Counted from the stretch's first letter, positions 1-9,529 are shown. The stretch is 64,000 nt of DNA from Variovorax saccharolyticus (GCF_030316765.1 NZ_JASZYT010000004.1:310001-374000), one strand, 5' to 3'. Translations and numbers: made by a program. Notes: generated by a model from the letters alone, not told the origin.

Positions 1-393
1 ACAGCCGCGGGCGAAGTGGATGCTGCGTTCCAGGGGCTCGGTACGGTCACTTCGCTGATTGCGGCTGGCAAGCTGCGGCTGCTGGCGGTATCGACTCCGC
101 AGCGGCTGCCGCAATACCCCAACGTTCCCACGGTGAGTGAATCGGGCTTGTCGGACTTCTTCTTCAATTCCTGGCTCGCACTGGTCGCGCCCAAGGGCAC
201 TCCCGCGCCCATCATCGATCGGCTCTACAGTTCGATGCGCAGGTCGCTCGACGACGCAGAGACGCGCAGGCAGCTCGTCGGGCTGGGCATCACGATCCGC
301 GGCAGCACGCCCTCGGAATTCGGCAGCGCGCTGAAGGACCAGTACGCGCTGTATCGCAAGGTGATCCAGGACAACAACATCAAGGCCGACTAG
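1..393 (+). CDS. Bug/TctC-family tripartite tricarboxylate transporter substrate-binding protein, C-terminal part
   Basis: The frame is open from the first base of the window, so the N-terminus and signal peptide are missing. About 130 residues remain. They contain the family's late landmarks: an AAGKLRLLAVS strand, the PTVSESG segment and a VAPKGTPAPIIDRL helix, then the usual closing helix. Bug proteins are periplasmic receptors that bind small carboxylates, either for a TctAB permease or as sensors. The broken GST and the FAH-family gene follow on the same strand, a grouping common in Burkholderiales catabolic operons. The family call is firm; the ligand is unknown. Confidence 0.9.
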   Translation, partial: TAAGEVDAAFQGLGTVTSLIAAGKLRLLAVSTPQRLPQYPNVPTVSESGLSDFFFNSWLALVAPKGTPAPIIDRLYSSMRRSLDDAETRRQLVGLGITIRGSTPSEFGSALKDQYALYRKVIQDNNIKAD

Positions 394-519
394 TCGCGAG
401 AGTTCGGGACGAACCCTTCCGACATCAAAGCACTGGGATGATCATGGGTCAGGTGCGAAGTCGTAAGGTCGCACAGTCTCCTGTTCCACGGCTCTGCGCC
501 CGCTGGTCGTGAGGACGCC

Positions 520-1244
520 GTGAAATGTTGCGGCGCACCCGCGCGGGACGCGCGTCGGCAGGCTCAGCATGAACGGCACGCGCGATCGGCGCCGCATCTG
601 GTTCTGCATCATTTTCCCGGTGCCTGTTCGCAGGTGTGCGTGTTCGCGCTGGAGCATGCGGGGCTGCCCTACGAACTCCGGCTGGTCGACCTGCAGTCGA
701 GCGAGCAGACTGGCGATGCCTACGTGGCGGTCTCGCCGCTCGACAAGGTTCCGACCCTCGTCATCGATGGCGTGGTGCTGACCGAGAACGCGGCGATCCA
801 GACCATGTCGCCGAGCTTCGGCCGCAAGCCGGGCTCTTTCCCCGCGATGCTTCGCCGCTCACGGCGGGGCGGCGGCAAGCGGGCCTCTCGCTATGCGGCG
901 GCACGCTGCATCCCATCGTTCGCGGCCTGGCCAATCCAGCTCGCATCACCGAAGGCGATCCGGAAGGCGTCCGGCGCAGGTCGAGCGCGCTGGCCATCAA
1001 GTCCTTCGGCTTCGCAGAGGCCCGCATTGCCGAGACCGGCTGGTGGTTCGACCAATGGTCGCTGGTGGATGTGTACCTCAACTGGGCCGTGTCCGTGGCG
1101 GCATCCGCCGGCTTCGACTTCTCACCCTTCCCGACCTTGGCCGGGCTTCGCTCACGGCTTGCCGAGCTCCCCGCATTCCGGCGGATGCTCGAGATCGAAG
1201 CGCAGGCCAATGCCACGCTGGCGCTGCGGCGCCTGGCCCCCTGA
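520..1244 (+). pseudogene. Glutathione S-transferase family protein, frameshifted
   Basis: The thioredoxin-like N-terminal domain reads in frame 1 from about 595 (HHFPGACSQV, LEHAGLPYELRLVDL, KVPTLVIDG, LTENAAI). From about 815 the homologous C-terminal helical domain continues in frame 3 (QAGLFP, TLHPIVRGLANP, WSLVDVYLNW) to the stop at 1244. A one-base loss or two-base gain between about 795 and 825 explains the switch. The start is unclear: a GTG at 520 has GAGG upstream and is in the first frame, while an ATG at 569 would need another shift. An intact copy would be a cytosolic GST of about 220 residues, next to the FAH-family gene 60 bp downstream. Confidence 0.75.
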
Positions 1245-1304
1245 CGGCAGCCGCGAGCTGCCGAACCAGGACATTCCTTCAACTTCGCGAAAGAGAAACC
1301 AGAT

Positions 1305-2144
1305 ATGAAACTGCTGCGCCATGGCCCCATCGGGGCAGAAAAACCTGGAGCGCTGGATGCGGACGGCCGCGCGCGCGACCTGTCGCTGCTGGTGCCCGAC
1401 TTCACGCCCGAGTGGCTGTCGCCCGAGAAGCTCGTTGCGCTGGCCGCGATCGACCTGTCGAAGATGCCGCGGGTGCCTGAGGGCACGCGCCTGGGCGCTC
1501 CGGTCGCCGGCGTGCGCCAGTTCGTCGCCATCGGCCTCAACTACCGCAAGCACGCCGCCGAAGCCGGGCTTGAAGTGCCGCAGGAACCGGTCGTCTTCAC
1601 GAAGGCGCTGACCTCGCTGGCCGGCCCGGACGACGACGTCCAATTGCCCGAAGGCTCGGAAGCCGGCGACTGGGAGATCGAACTCGGCTTCGTCATCGGC
1701 ACGCAGGCGAAGAAGGTGTCCGTGGCCGATGCGCTCGGGCACGTGGCCGGCTACTGCCTGGCCAACGATGTCTCCGAGCGCGACTGGCAGATCAAGCGCG
1801 GCGGCCAGTGGGGCAAGGGCAAGAGCTTCGACGGCTTCGGCCCGATCGGCCCCTGGCTGGTCACGCGAGACGAACTGCCCGATCCGCAATCGATCCCGCT
1901 CGAACTCGCAGTCAACGGCGAGACGCGGCAGAAGAGCAACACGGCCGACATGATCTTTCCGGTGGCCGAGATCGTTTCCTACCTGAGCCAGTTCATGACC
2001 CTGTTGCCGGGCGACGTCGTGATCACGGGCACGCCTGAAGGAGTCGGCCTCGGCATGAAGCCGAATCCGGTCTTCCTGCGTCGCGGCGACGTCATGACCT
2101 TGAGCGCGGGTCCGCTGGGCACGCAGCGCCAGCAGGTTCGCTGA
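1305..2144 (+). CDS. Fumarylacetoacetate hydrolase (FAH) family protein
   Basis: This 279-residue protein has a short N-terminal region followed by the FAH C-terminal fold. Visible signatures are the entry motif IGLNYRKHAAE (about residue 70), the metal-ligand region DWEIELGFVIG with its acidic residues, GKSFDGFGPIGPWLV, and the closing VITGTPEGVG loop. Family members are cytosolic Mg-dependent enzymes that hydrolyse, hydrate or decarboxylate 2-oxo acids, such as 2-hydroxyhepta-2,4-dienedioate isomerase or acylpyruvate hydrolase. The substrate cannot be read from sequence. Position after the Bug and GST genes suggests a small catabolic operon for an aromatic or carboxylic acid. Confidence 0.9.
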   Translation: MKLLRHGPIGAEKPGALDADGRARDLSLLVPDFTPEWLSPEKLVALAAIDLSKMPRVPEGTRLGAPVAGVRQFVAIGLNYRKHAAEAGLEVPQEPVVFTKALTSLAGPDDDVQLPEGSEAGDWEIELGFVIGTQAKKVSVADALGHVAGYCLANDVSERDWQIKRGGQWGKGKSFDGFGPIGPWLVTRDELPDPQSIPLELAVNGETRQKSNTADMIFPVAEIVSYLSQFMTLLPGDVVITGTPEGVGLGMKPNPVFLRRGDVMTLSAGPLGTQRQQVR

Positions 2145-2167
2145 GACCGATCGGCTGCGGCGGGAAC

Positions 2168-2193
2168 GCTGCGGCCTTCCGCGAGGCCGCGGC
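2168..2193. terminator. Hairpin between convergent genes, probable bidirectional terminator
   Basis: A 10-bp stem (one T-G wobble; core GCGGCCT with AGGCCGC) closes a six-base loop. It lies in the 88 bp between the converging FAH and MocR genes. There is no clear T-tract on either side, so rho-independent function is an inference from position. Confidence 0.4.
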
Positions 2194-2232
2194 TGATCTC
2201 GGGCCCTCCGGTCTCGACCACCCCGAGCGCCG

Positions 2233-3675
2233 CTATGCTGTTTGGTCCGCAATCTTGCCCAGGCACTCCCCCAGCAGAGCCGTCGCTGCGCGCAACTGTT
2301 TGGCGGACAGTGCGGCGTACCCCAGGAGCAGGCCCTGCGGTGCGGGTTGACGCCGATAGTGTGGTGCGATCGGATGCAGCCCCAAACCGCGCTCCGCTGC
2401 GTGTGCGGCCAGCGCTTCGAGCTGGCGCGAAGTCCAGCCCGGCAGCCAACCCACCACATGCATGCCGGCGCGTGAGTCGTTGACCACCAGATGCTTGCTG
2501 CAATGCTCGCGCAGACCATCCAGCAAGGTCGCGCGGCGGCGGCGCAATTCCGCCGAAGCATGCCGCAAATGACGATCGAAGGCGCCGCTTTGCATCAGCT
2601 CGGCCAGTGCTTCCTGCTCGATGCTGCCGCAACCCAAGTCGTCGTGCAGCTTGGCGGCGACGAGATCATCGCGCACGCCTCTTGGGCAGACCACATAGCC
2701 AAGGCGCAGCCCCGGGAAAAGCACCTTCGAGAAGCTGCCGACGTAGATCACCCGGTCGTGGACATCGATCGATCGAAGTGCAGGGATGGCGACACCGTCA
2801 TGACGGAACTCGCTGTCGTAGTCGTCTTCGACCACCCAGCAGCCGCGTTGAGCAGCGTATTCGAGCAAGGCTGTTCGCCGCGCCAGTGACATCACGGCGC
2901 CGGATGGGAATTGGTGCGACGGCGTCACCAGGACCATGCGGACGCTGCTTCCCCGCGGCAGGACCTCCACCCGCAAGCCTTCGGCGTCGACCTTGACCGG
3001 CAGCAGGCGCGCGCCATGAGCCTGCAACGCGCGCGATGCGAGTTCGTACCCGGGATCCTCGATCGCGACGACCGACCCTTCGTCGATCAACACCCGGGCG
3101 AGCAGAGAGACTGCCTGCTGCGTGCCGCTGACAATCACCACGTCGTCGGCGTCGCACACGACACCGCGCCGCCGTGCGAGATACTCGCTGATGGCCTGAC
3201 GCAGCACCCGCAGGCCAATGCTTGGCGGGTAACCCCAATCCCTTGCGCCCACCGCCTGCGACAGCTCGCGCCGCCATGCGGTGACCAGTGGCGGGTCGAT
3301 CAAGGGCTCGCCGTAGTGCAGGTCATAGCGCAGGCGATGAGCGACGCGGCGAATCGTCAGCGGCGGCAAGGCCCGCAAGCGGGCGGCGTAGCGTGTCTGG
3401 GCCGGAACCTGCGCCTCGATCGACGGCCTGTCACCCAAGACCGCCGGGGTCGCCACAAAGGTGCCGGACCCGACCCTGGCCACCGTCAACTGCTCAGCAC
3501 ACAGCATCTCGTAGGCTGTGAGCACGGTATTGCGCGACAGCCCCAACTCCGCGGCCAGCACGCGCGTCGCCGGCAGTGCTGCACCCGCCTTCAGCTGGCC
3601 ATGAAGGATTGCACGCTTGAGTGCCCGCGCCAGCTGCGCGTAGAGCACGCCATTGCCATCGAACTGCAAGAACAT
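2233..3675 (-). CDS. MocR/PdxR-type regulator: GntR winged helix fused to a class I aminotransferase domain
   Basis: Residues 10-75 form a GntR winged helix (PATRVLAAELGLSRNTVLTAYEML). Residues 110-470 form a fold-type I aminotransferase-like domain with EDDYDSEF and the PLP-lysine motif SFSKVLFPGLRLGY, the lysine being near residue 317. Total length is 480 residues, normal for MocR proteins. Such proteins sense PLP or an amino acid/PLP adduct and control vitamin B6, GABA, taurine or related genes, often divergent neighbours. The divergent neighbour here is a VOC-family gene 207 bp away, which is not an obvious B6 gene, so the target is unknown. Confidence 0.92.
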   Translation of the reverse strand: MFLQFDGNGVLYAQLARALKRAILHGQLKAGAALPATRVLAAELGLSRNTVLTAYEMLCAEQLTVARVGSGTFVATPAVLGDRPSIEAQVPAQTRYAARLRALPPLTIRRVAHRLRYDLHYGEPLIDPPLVTAWRRELSQAVGARDWGYPPSIGLRVLRQAISEYLARRRGVVCDADDVVIVSGTQQAVSLLARVLIDEGSVVAIEDPGYELASRALQAHGARLLPVKVDAEGLRVEVLPRGSSVRMVLVTPSHQFPSGAVMSLARRTALLEYAAQRGCWVVEDDYDSEFRHDGVAIPALRSIDVHDRVIYVGSFSKVLFPGLRLGYVVCPRGVRDDLVAAKLHDDLGCGSIEQEALAELMQSGAFDRHLRHASAELRRRRATLLDGLREHCSKHLVVNDSRAGMHVVGWLPGWTSRQLEALAAHAAERGLGLHPIAPHYRRQPAPQGLLLGYAALSAKQLRAATALLGECLGKIADQTA

Positions 3676-3882
3676 GGTTCCGAGACGCTTTTCGAACTGG
3701 TGCTGCCCAGCATACCAATGTGGCAGGCCGATGGGGCCACTTCAGCGCCAGCTTGACCCGGCCGTTCGCCCCCATCAATTGGCACCGAAGCGTCGGCGTG
3801 GATTGGTACTTGATTCGTCGGCCCGAACGCGTAATCTTGGTGCCATTCGACGGGCCATGTCGGCCCACCCCGGGAGCACACC

Positions 3883-4332
3883 ATGTCCACGACCCTGACC
3901 CCCTACTTGAGCTTTGACGGCAACACCCGCGAGGTCTTCGCCTTTTACGAGAAGGCGCTCGGCGCCAAGATCGAAGCGATGATGAGCTACGACGACATGC
4001 CCGCATCACCCGCGGGCGCCGACGGCTGCGGCGACGGCCCGCGCCCCACCGGCACCAGCATCATGCACGCCTGCCTGGCGCTGCCCGGTGGCGCGAAGCT
4101 GTTCGCCGGAGACGTGCCGCCCGGCATGCCGTACGACGGCGTGAAGGGCGCAATGCTGGCCCTCCAGTACGACACCGTCGACCAGGCGCACGGTGCCTTC
4201 CACGCGCTGTCGCAGGGCGGTCAGGTGACGATGCCACTGGCGCCGGCGTTCTGGGCCAAGACCTTCGGCATGCTCACTGATCGCTTCGGCGTGTGCTGGG
4301 GTGTCAATGGGGAGTCCATTGCATTCGAATGA
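3883..4332 (+). CDS. VOC-family protein, PhnB-like (glyoxalase/bleomycin-resistance fold)
   Basis: The protein has 149 residues. It opens with the PhnB-type pattern TPYLSFDGNTREVFAFYEKALG, has a central LPGGAKLFAGD strand, and ends with WAKTFGMLTDRFGVCWGVN. The ATG at 3883 follows a GGGAG-like Shine-Dalgarno. PhnB-like VOC proteins lack a generally assigned reaction, and no phosphonate gene is nearby here. Family is certain; function is not assignable. Confidence 0.88.
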   Translation: MSTTLTPYLSFDGNTREVFAFYEKALGAKIEAMMSYDDMPASPAGADGCGDGPRPTGTSIMHACLALPGGAKLFAGDVPPGMPYDGVKGAMLALQYDTVDQAHGAFHALSQGGQVTMPLAPAFWAKTFGMLTDRFGVCWGVNGESIAFE

Positions 4333-4437
4333 GCACAAGACGTTCGAGGCGTGCATCACCAACATTCGGGTTTCGACGCCGCGGAAGCCATAAAGACGCG
4401 CTTGCTGGTCGATATAGAATCCACCGCTTCCTGAAAT

Positions 4438-4522
<85 letters not shown>

Positions 4523-4634
4523 GAGCACTGATGAAGCCGATCAACATCGCGTTGGCCGGCTTTGTTTTTTGCAGCTGGCAGATGAAGAGCGCATGGCTGA
4601 GAAGCGGGCGTACGTTCGGGTTCTAATGCGAGCC

Positions 4635-5867
4635 ATGAGTACGACCTACCGCATGCCCGGGGCAGTTTTGACCGAGCGCGAGCACTCGGTTCCGTTGGTT
4701 CACGGCGACCCGCTGCGTGGCACGATCAGCGTGTTCACGCGCGAGCTTGCTGCCCCAGACGGTCTTGATCGCCCCTATCTCGTGTTCCTGCAGGGCGGTC
4801 CAGGTTTCGAGGCCGCCCGCCCGACGAGCCCGCCCTCAGGGTGGATGGCGCGTGCCCTTGCGGACTTCCGGGTCCTGCTGCTTGACCAGCGGGGCACAGG
4901 GCGCTCCACGCCCGTCGGGCCAGTCATTCCAGGCGCGGCGCCTGCCGATCAGGCCGAGTACCTCACGCATTTCCGCGCCGACTCGATCGTGCGCGACCTC
5001 GAACTGATCCGTGCTGAACTCGGCGTCGAGCGCTGGAGTCTGCTCGGTCAGAGCTTCGGGGGATTCACCTCGCTCACCTATCTGTCGCTGGCGCCCGAGG
5101 GCCTGCGGGAGGTATTGATCACCGGCGGCCTCGCGCCGATCACGAATCGGCCGGTCGACGAGGTCTACGCGGCGACGTGGGCGCGCGTGCGCGAAGCGAA
5201 CCAGCGCTATCACGCGCGATACCCAGGAGACCTCGATCGTTTGCGGACGATCCTGCGCCGGCTCGACGAGGCAGATGTCCGCTTGCCCAACGGCGACCGC
5301 CTCACATCGCGTCGGTTTCGCCAGACCGGCATGTGGCTCGGCGACAGCGCCGGGTTCGAACGGCTGCACCACCTGCTCGAGCTGCCCTTCGGCTCGGCCG
5401 CATTCATGGTCGACGCGCAGATGGCGTCATCCTGGGAGCGCAATCCGATCTACGCGACGCTCCATGAGTCCTCGTACGCCGACGGGGGTGCCACTCGCTG
5501 GTCGGCACACCGGCTCGCGCCCGAGGAGGCGATGACCGGCGACCTTCTCGGCGCAGAGCACGTCTTCCCTTGGATGTGGGACGACTACGCGGGCTTGCGC
5601 GGGCACCGCGAGGTGGCGCAGCTTCTGGCCCAGCATCCATGGCCGCGCCTGTACGACGCTGACCGCCTCGCCCGCAATGAGGTCCCAGTGGCAGCGACCG
5701 TGTACGTCGACGATGTCTACGTGGAGCGATCATTTGCCGAGGAGACGGCCCGTGGCGTTCGTGGGCTGCGGGCCTGGGTTACCAACGAGTACGCCCACAA
5801 CGGCCTGCGGGCCGATGGCGAGCGCATCGTGGGTTGTCTGCTCGACATGGTCCGCGGCCGGGCGTGA
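4635..5867 (+). CDS. Alpha/beta-hydrolase, proline iminopeptidase-like (peptidase S33)
   Basis: About 410 residues. The oxyanion segment FLQGGPG lies near residue 52, a DQRGTGRS turn near 84, and the nucleophile elbow GQSFGG has Ser near 140. A late YVDDVY acidic segment and NEYAHNGLR supply the likely Asp and His. The large helical cap between core halves fits proline iminopeptidases, which remove N-terminal proline from peptides in the cytosol. I chose the ATG at 4635 because family members begin with the same STTYRxPG stretch; ATGs at 4569 and 4593 are alternatives. The gene starts 113 bp after the tRNA and stands alone. Confidence 0.85.
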   Translation: MSTTYRMPGAVLTEREHSVPLVHGDPLRGTISVFTRELAAPDGLDRPYLVFLQGGPGFEAARPTSPPSGWMARALADFRVLLLDQRGTGRSTPVGPVIPGAAPADQAEYLTHFRADSIVRDLELIRAELGVERWSLLGQSFGGFTSLTYLSLAPEGLREVLITGGLAPITNRPVDEVYAATWARVREANQRYHARYPGDLDRLRTILRRLDEADVRLPNGDRLTSRRFRQTGMWLGDSAGFERLHHLLELPFGSAAFMVDAQMASSWERNPIYATLHESSYADGGATRWSAHRLAPEEAMTGDLLGAEHVFPWMWDDYAGLRGHREVAQLLAQHPWPRLYDADRLARNEVPVAATVYVDDVYVERSFAEETARGVRGLRAWVTNEYAHNGLRADGERIVGCLLDMVRGRA

Positions 5868-6054
5868 ACCGATGAACGTGGCCTTCTCGGACATCGATCG
5901 TCGAGATGGTCGAGCGACGCTGGCGCTCGTGGCCCGCCATGATCTCTCTGACCTCGTTTGGGGGTGGACGTCTGCTGCGCTGCCTACCGGTCCGTCGTGA
6001 ACCCGTGGCGCTCGAGCAAATGCGCGAAGCCAACTCTCTCTTCCCCCCGAAGAC

Positions 6055-6076
6055 CGCCGGCTGCAAGCCGCCGGCG
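6055..6076. terminator. Possible terminator hairpin after the MHS transporter
   Basis: A 7-bp GC-only stem (CGCCGGC with GCCGGCG) encloses an eight-base loop 8 bp beyond the stop of the minus-strand transporter. No T-run follows, so this is a weak call. The remaining interval 5868-6083 shows no convincing gene. Confidence 0.3.
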
Positions 6077-6083
6077 CGTCGCA

Positions 6084-7415
6084 TCACTTCGTCACGTCGA
6101 CGTCGCGCGTCTCGGGCAGCATCGCCATCGCGATCAGGCTGATCACGCTGGTGGCGACGATGTACCAGGCCGGCGAGACCGGGTCTCCGGTGACCGCCAT
6201 CAGCCAGGTGACGACCAGTTGCGTCGTGCCGCCGAACACCGTGGCCGCGATCGCGTAGACCAGCGACAGCGTCGTGCTGCGGATGGCGATCGGGATCAGT
6301 TCCGGCACGACGACCAGGCTGGCGGCACCGCTCATCGCGGTCAGCAGGGCCAGAATGCCGACGACCACGAACAGCGTGCCGGCGGTGGGCGCGCTATGCA
6401 GCCAGACGAGCATCGGCACGATCGCCAGCGCCAGCGCCACGCGCGGCAGCAGCATCAGCGCCTTGCGGCCATGGCGGTCGCACAGCCAGCCGGCGAACAG
6501 CGCGCCGCCGAAGGTCAGCAGGCCGGCCAGCAGCACCGAGCTCTGCGCGACCGCTGGCGGCAGCTTCAGCGCCTTGATCGCATAGGTGGCCATGAAGTTG
6601 CCGAACTGGCTGGACACCACGGTGGCCATCATCATCAGCACGCCCAGCACGACCCAGCGCCGCTGCTGGCCGAAGACCTTGCCCACGATCTGCGCGGTGG
6701 ACGCGCCTTCGTTGTGGCCCAGCGTCTCGGGCAGGCTGCGGCGGATGTAGACCGCGATCGGGACCAGCACCAGGCTGAACAGGAACGGCAGCCGCCAGCC
6801 CCATGAGGCGAGATCCTGCGGCGACAGCGAGCTGGAGACGATCACGCCGAACAGCCCGCCGACCGCGACCGCCAAGCCCTGGCTGGCGAGCTGCCAGCTG
6901 GTGTAGAAGGCGCGCTTTCCGGGCGGCGCCATCTCCAGCAGCAGCGCGGTCGCGGGGCCGACCTCGCCGCCCAGGGCCAGCCCCTGCAGCAGGCGGCAGA
7001 CGACGACGATGATCGGCGCGGCGATGCCGATCGTCGCGTAGCCGGGCGTTGCCGCGATGCCCAGCGTGCCCAGCGTGATCAGCACCACGGTCAGGATCAG
7101 CGCCGGCTTGCGCCCGACGCGGTCGGCGAAGGCGCCGATCAGCACGCTGCCCAGCGGGCGGGTGAAGAAGCCGACGCCGAAGGTGGCCACCGATGCCAGC
7201 AGCGAGCCGAACTCGCCGGCGACCGGGAAGAAGGTCTGGCCGATGTAGATCGCGAAATACGCGTAGAGCACGAAGTCGTAGAACTCCAGTGCGTTGCCGG
7301 CGATCGCGGCGGCGACCGCCTTGCGCGAGATCGTGGGCTGCATCGGCGTAGTGTCGGCGCGCGGCGGCGCCGGGGGAACGAAACTGACGGCCGAGCCGGC
7401 GGTCGAGGTGGTCAT
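6084..7415 (-). CDS. MFS transporter, metabolite:H+ symporter (MHS) type
   Basis: About 443 residues with twelve predicted membrane segments. It has the MHS opening GNALEFYDFVLYAYFA, the MFS loop 2-3 signature GAFADRVGRKPAL, the RLLQGLALGGEVGPA helix and a second GWLCDRHGRK loop. This inner-membrane family moves organic acids, osmolytes and related compounds with protons. The ATG at 7415 is preceded by GGAG about 8 bp upstream, so I prefer it to a TTG 42 bp further out. It lies 63 bp after the DUF2817 peptidase gene on the same strand, so it probably imports that operon's substrate. Confidence 0.92.
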   Translation of the reverse strand: MTTSTAGSAVSFVPPAPPRADTTPMQPTISRKAVAAAIAGNALEFYDFVLYAYFAIYIGQTFFPVAGEFGSLLASVATFGVGFFTRPLGSVLIGAFADRVGRKPALILTVVLITLGTLGIAATPGYATIGIAAPIIVVVCRLLQGLALGGEVGPATALLLEMAPPGKRAFYTSWQLASQGLAVAVGGLFGVIVSSSLSPQDLASWGWRLPFLFSLVLVPIAVYIRRSLPETLGHNEGASTAQIVGKVFGQQRRWVVLGVLMMMATVVSSQFGNFMATYAIKALKLPPAVAQSSVLLAGLLTFGGALFAGWLCDRHGRKALMLLPRVALALAIVPMLVWLHSAPTAGTLFVVVGILALLTAMSGAASLVVVPELIPIAIRSTTLSLVYAIAATVFGGTTQLVVTWLMAVTGDPVSPAWYIVATSVISLIAMAMLPETRDVDVTK

Positions 7416-7478
7416 GGCGGGGGCTCCGGTAAGTGAGTGGTCGGGTCGAGAGGACAAAAGGGACGCCGTGCGGTGGCG

Positions 7479-8639
7479 TCAGACCGGCACGCGCTGCAGG
7501 CCGATCAGCGCCTGGACGAAGGCCTCGCGGCCCTGGCGCCAGATGGCTGCCTTCCAGTCGGCGGCATCGGGATAGAACGCGGCCTTCAGCGCGGCGCGCG
7601 CGGCGGCGGTGCGGTTGGCGTCGGCTCCGCGCCGCCAGCTCCAATGCTCGGCGCGCAGCGCCTGCTGTACCTGCTCGGCCGGCCAGGTGCCGAACTCCAG
7701 GCAGATGTTGGTGTGCTGGGCCTGCGGGCATTCGTCGAACTGCGCGAACTGCACCGGCCCGGTCATCGGCACGCTGGACGAAGTGCCGGTGTGCACCGAG
7801 GTCAGTTCGCCCCACCAGCGCTGCGCGCGCTCGAGGATGTTCGCGTCCTGATCGGGCGACGCGAAGATGCGCTCGCCGTGCCCGTACGGGCCCAGTCCGG
7901 TGTGGATGTCGATCGAGCCGATCTGCCGGCACTCGCGGCCGTGGCGGCGCAGGATCGCGCGCAGCGCGCGGTTGCTCCAGGTCGGCGCCTGGCCGCCGAA
8001 GAACATGCCGTCGGCGTACGTGTACTGGCCCAGCGACACCGCGCGCTGCATGCCCTTGGGCCCGACGCGCTCGGCGTACGCCGCCAGCGCCGCCGCGTCG
8101 GCCGGGGTCGGCGGCCAGGTCTCGGGCAGCAGCAGGTCGTGAATCTCGCCATACGCGGCGTTGACGGGCAGCGGCGCGTCGAAGTCGATGCAGTTGCGGT
8201 TCAGATCCACGTTCTCCTGGGTCACGCGGCGCGAGTGCGAGAAGCCCCAGGGGTTGACCGCGTGGATGTACAGCACCGCTGTGTCGCGCACCCGCTTGCC
8301 GGCGGCGCTCTCGGGCGGGCCCAGTTCCAGCAGGCCGGTCTGCACCGCGGAGCCGCAGTAGCCCTCCACGCCGTGCACGCCGCTGATCACGATCAGCAGC
8401 CGCGCCGCATCGGCAGGGCCGTCGCGCACGACATCGATCGCGAGTTCCTCTCCGTCGGCGCCGGCCAGGTCCAGCACGGTCGATTCGACGACCAGGTCGC
8501 GCCGGCAGGCGGCATCGCGGAATCGCTGCCGCGCCTGCGCGTAGCTGGAGGAGAACAGGGCGGCTGCATCGGCGATGTCGGCCGGCGCTTGGGACTCGGG
8601 GGGAGGGCCGCTGGGCGTCAGCGTGGCGAATGCGTTCAT
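7479..8639 (-). CDS. DUF2817 / M14-like zinc carboxypeptidase family protein
   Basis: The protein has 386 residues and no signal peptide, so it is probably cytosolic. Motifs fit the M14 peptidase-like DUF2817 family: SGVHGVEGYCGS (an HxxE zinc-binding pair), HAVNPWGFSHSRR, ENVDLNRNC, and the third-ligand region IDIHTGLGPYGHGE. The family is predicted to cut a C-terminal residue from a peptide or amide; substrates are not established. It lies 44 bp after the PuuD-like gene and is followed by an MHS carrier, which suggests that the three act on one imported peptide-like compound. Confidence 0.85.
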   Translation of the reverse strand: MNAFATLTPSGPPPESQAPADIADAAALFSSSYAQARQRFRDAACRRDLVVESTVLDLAGADGEELAIDVVRDGPADAARLLIVISGVHGVEGYCGSAVQTGLLELGPPESAAGKRVRDTAVLYIHAVNPWGFSHSRRVTQENVDLNRNCIDFDAPLPVNAAYGEIHDLLLPETWPPTPADAAALAAYAERVGPKGMQRAVSLGQYTYADGMFFGGQAPTWSNRALRAILRRHGRECRQIGSIDIHTGLGPYGHGERIFASPDQDANILERAQRWWGELTSVHTGTSSSVPMTGPVQFAQFDECPQAQHTNICLEFGTWPAEQVQQALRAEHWSWRRGADANRTAAARAALKAAFYPDAADWKAAIWRQGREAFVQALIGLQRVPV

Positions 8640-8683
8640 GGGGTGAAGAGGTGAATGGGAGTCGGTGGATCAGGATTCAGGTA

Positions 8684-9466
8684 TCAGGCGGCCAGACGCC
8701 GTGCACGGCGCGCGCGGCAGGCCTCGCCGAAGGCGGCGAAGATCGCGTGCGCCAACGGGCTGTTGCCGACGCGCATCTCCGGGTGCCACTGCACCGCGAG
8801 CGTGAAGCCGGGGGCGTCGGCGACCGTGAAGGCCTCGACCAGGCCGTCCGGCGCCACTGCCTCGACGCGCAGGCCCGGTGCCAGCCGGTCGACGCCCTGG
8901 TGATGCAGCGAGTTCACCGTCGCGTGCGTCGCACCGGCCAGCTTCGCCAGCAGGCCGCCGGACGTGAGCGCGACCTCGTGCGCATCGTCGTACCAGCGTT
9001 CGACCGGGCGGGCGTGGTCGCCTTCGCGATGGTCCAGCCGGCCTGCTTGCGCATGCACCGCGCGCTCCAGCGTGCCGCCGAACGCGACGTTGAATTCCTG
9101 GAAGCCGCGGCACACCGCAAGCACCGGCACGCCGGCGGCCACCAGCGCCGGCAAGAGCGGCAGCACGGTGTCGTCGCGGTCGGGGTCGGTCAGCGTGGTC
9201 GGCGGCAGCGGTTCGGCGCCGTAGCGCTGGGCCTGCACGTTGGTCGGCCCGCCGGTCAGCACCACGCCGTCGACCGCGGCGATCAGCGAGGCGGCGTCGA
9301 TCGCCGCGCCGGCGGCCGGCAGCAGCAGCGGCAGGGCGCCGGCGGCCTGGTGCACCGCGCGCAGGTAGCTGTCGAACGCCTGGTGGATCGCGTGGCCGTG
9401 GAATTCACCCCGGTCGGAAGTGATCGCGACGACGGGGCGGACGGCGGTGGGTACGTGCAAGTTCAT
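8684..9466 (-). CDS. Gamma-glutamyl-gamma-aminobutyrate hydrolase (PuuD) family, class I glutamine amidotransferase fold
   Basis: This 260-residue protein has the full class I triad: the nucleophile Cys119 in AVCRGFQEFN, and His228 and Glu230 in QWHPE. The GGPTNV loop near residue 72 and the NSLHHQGV segment are typical of PuuD. PuuD cleaves the gamma-glutamyl amide of gamma-Glu-GABA in putrescine breakdown. No other puu gene is visible here, so the substrate may be another gamma-glutamyl amide. It is the first gene of the presumed operon with the DUF2817 peptidase and the MHS transporter, and is divergent from a LysR gene. Confidence 0.9.
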   Translation of the reverse strand: MNLHVPTAVRPVVAITSDRGEFHGHAIHQAFDSYLRAVHQAAGALPLLLPAAGAAIDAASLIAAVDGVVLTGGPTNVQAQRYGAEPLPPTTLTDPDRDDTVLPLLPALVAAGVPVLAVCRGFQEFNVAFGGTLERAVHAQAGRLDHREGDHARPVERWYDDAHEVALTSGGLLAKLAGATHATVNSLHHQGVDRLAPGLRVEAVAPDGLVEAFTVADAPGFTLAVQWHPEMRVGNSPLAHAIFAAFGEACRARRARRLAA

Positions 9467-9529
9467 CGAGCGGCCTTGTTGGGTTCAGGCATCTCCGCGA
9501 TGCCGATGCCGCGAATGTAGGGAGCGGGG

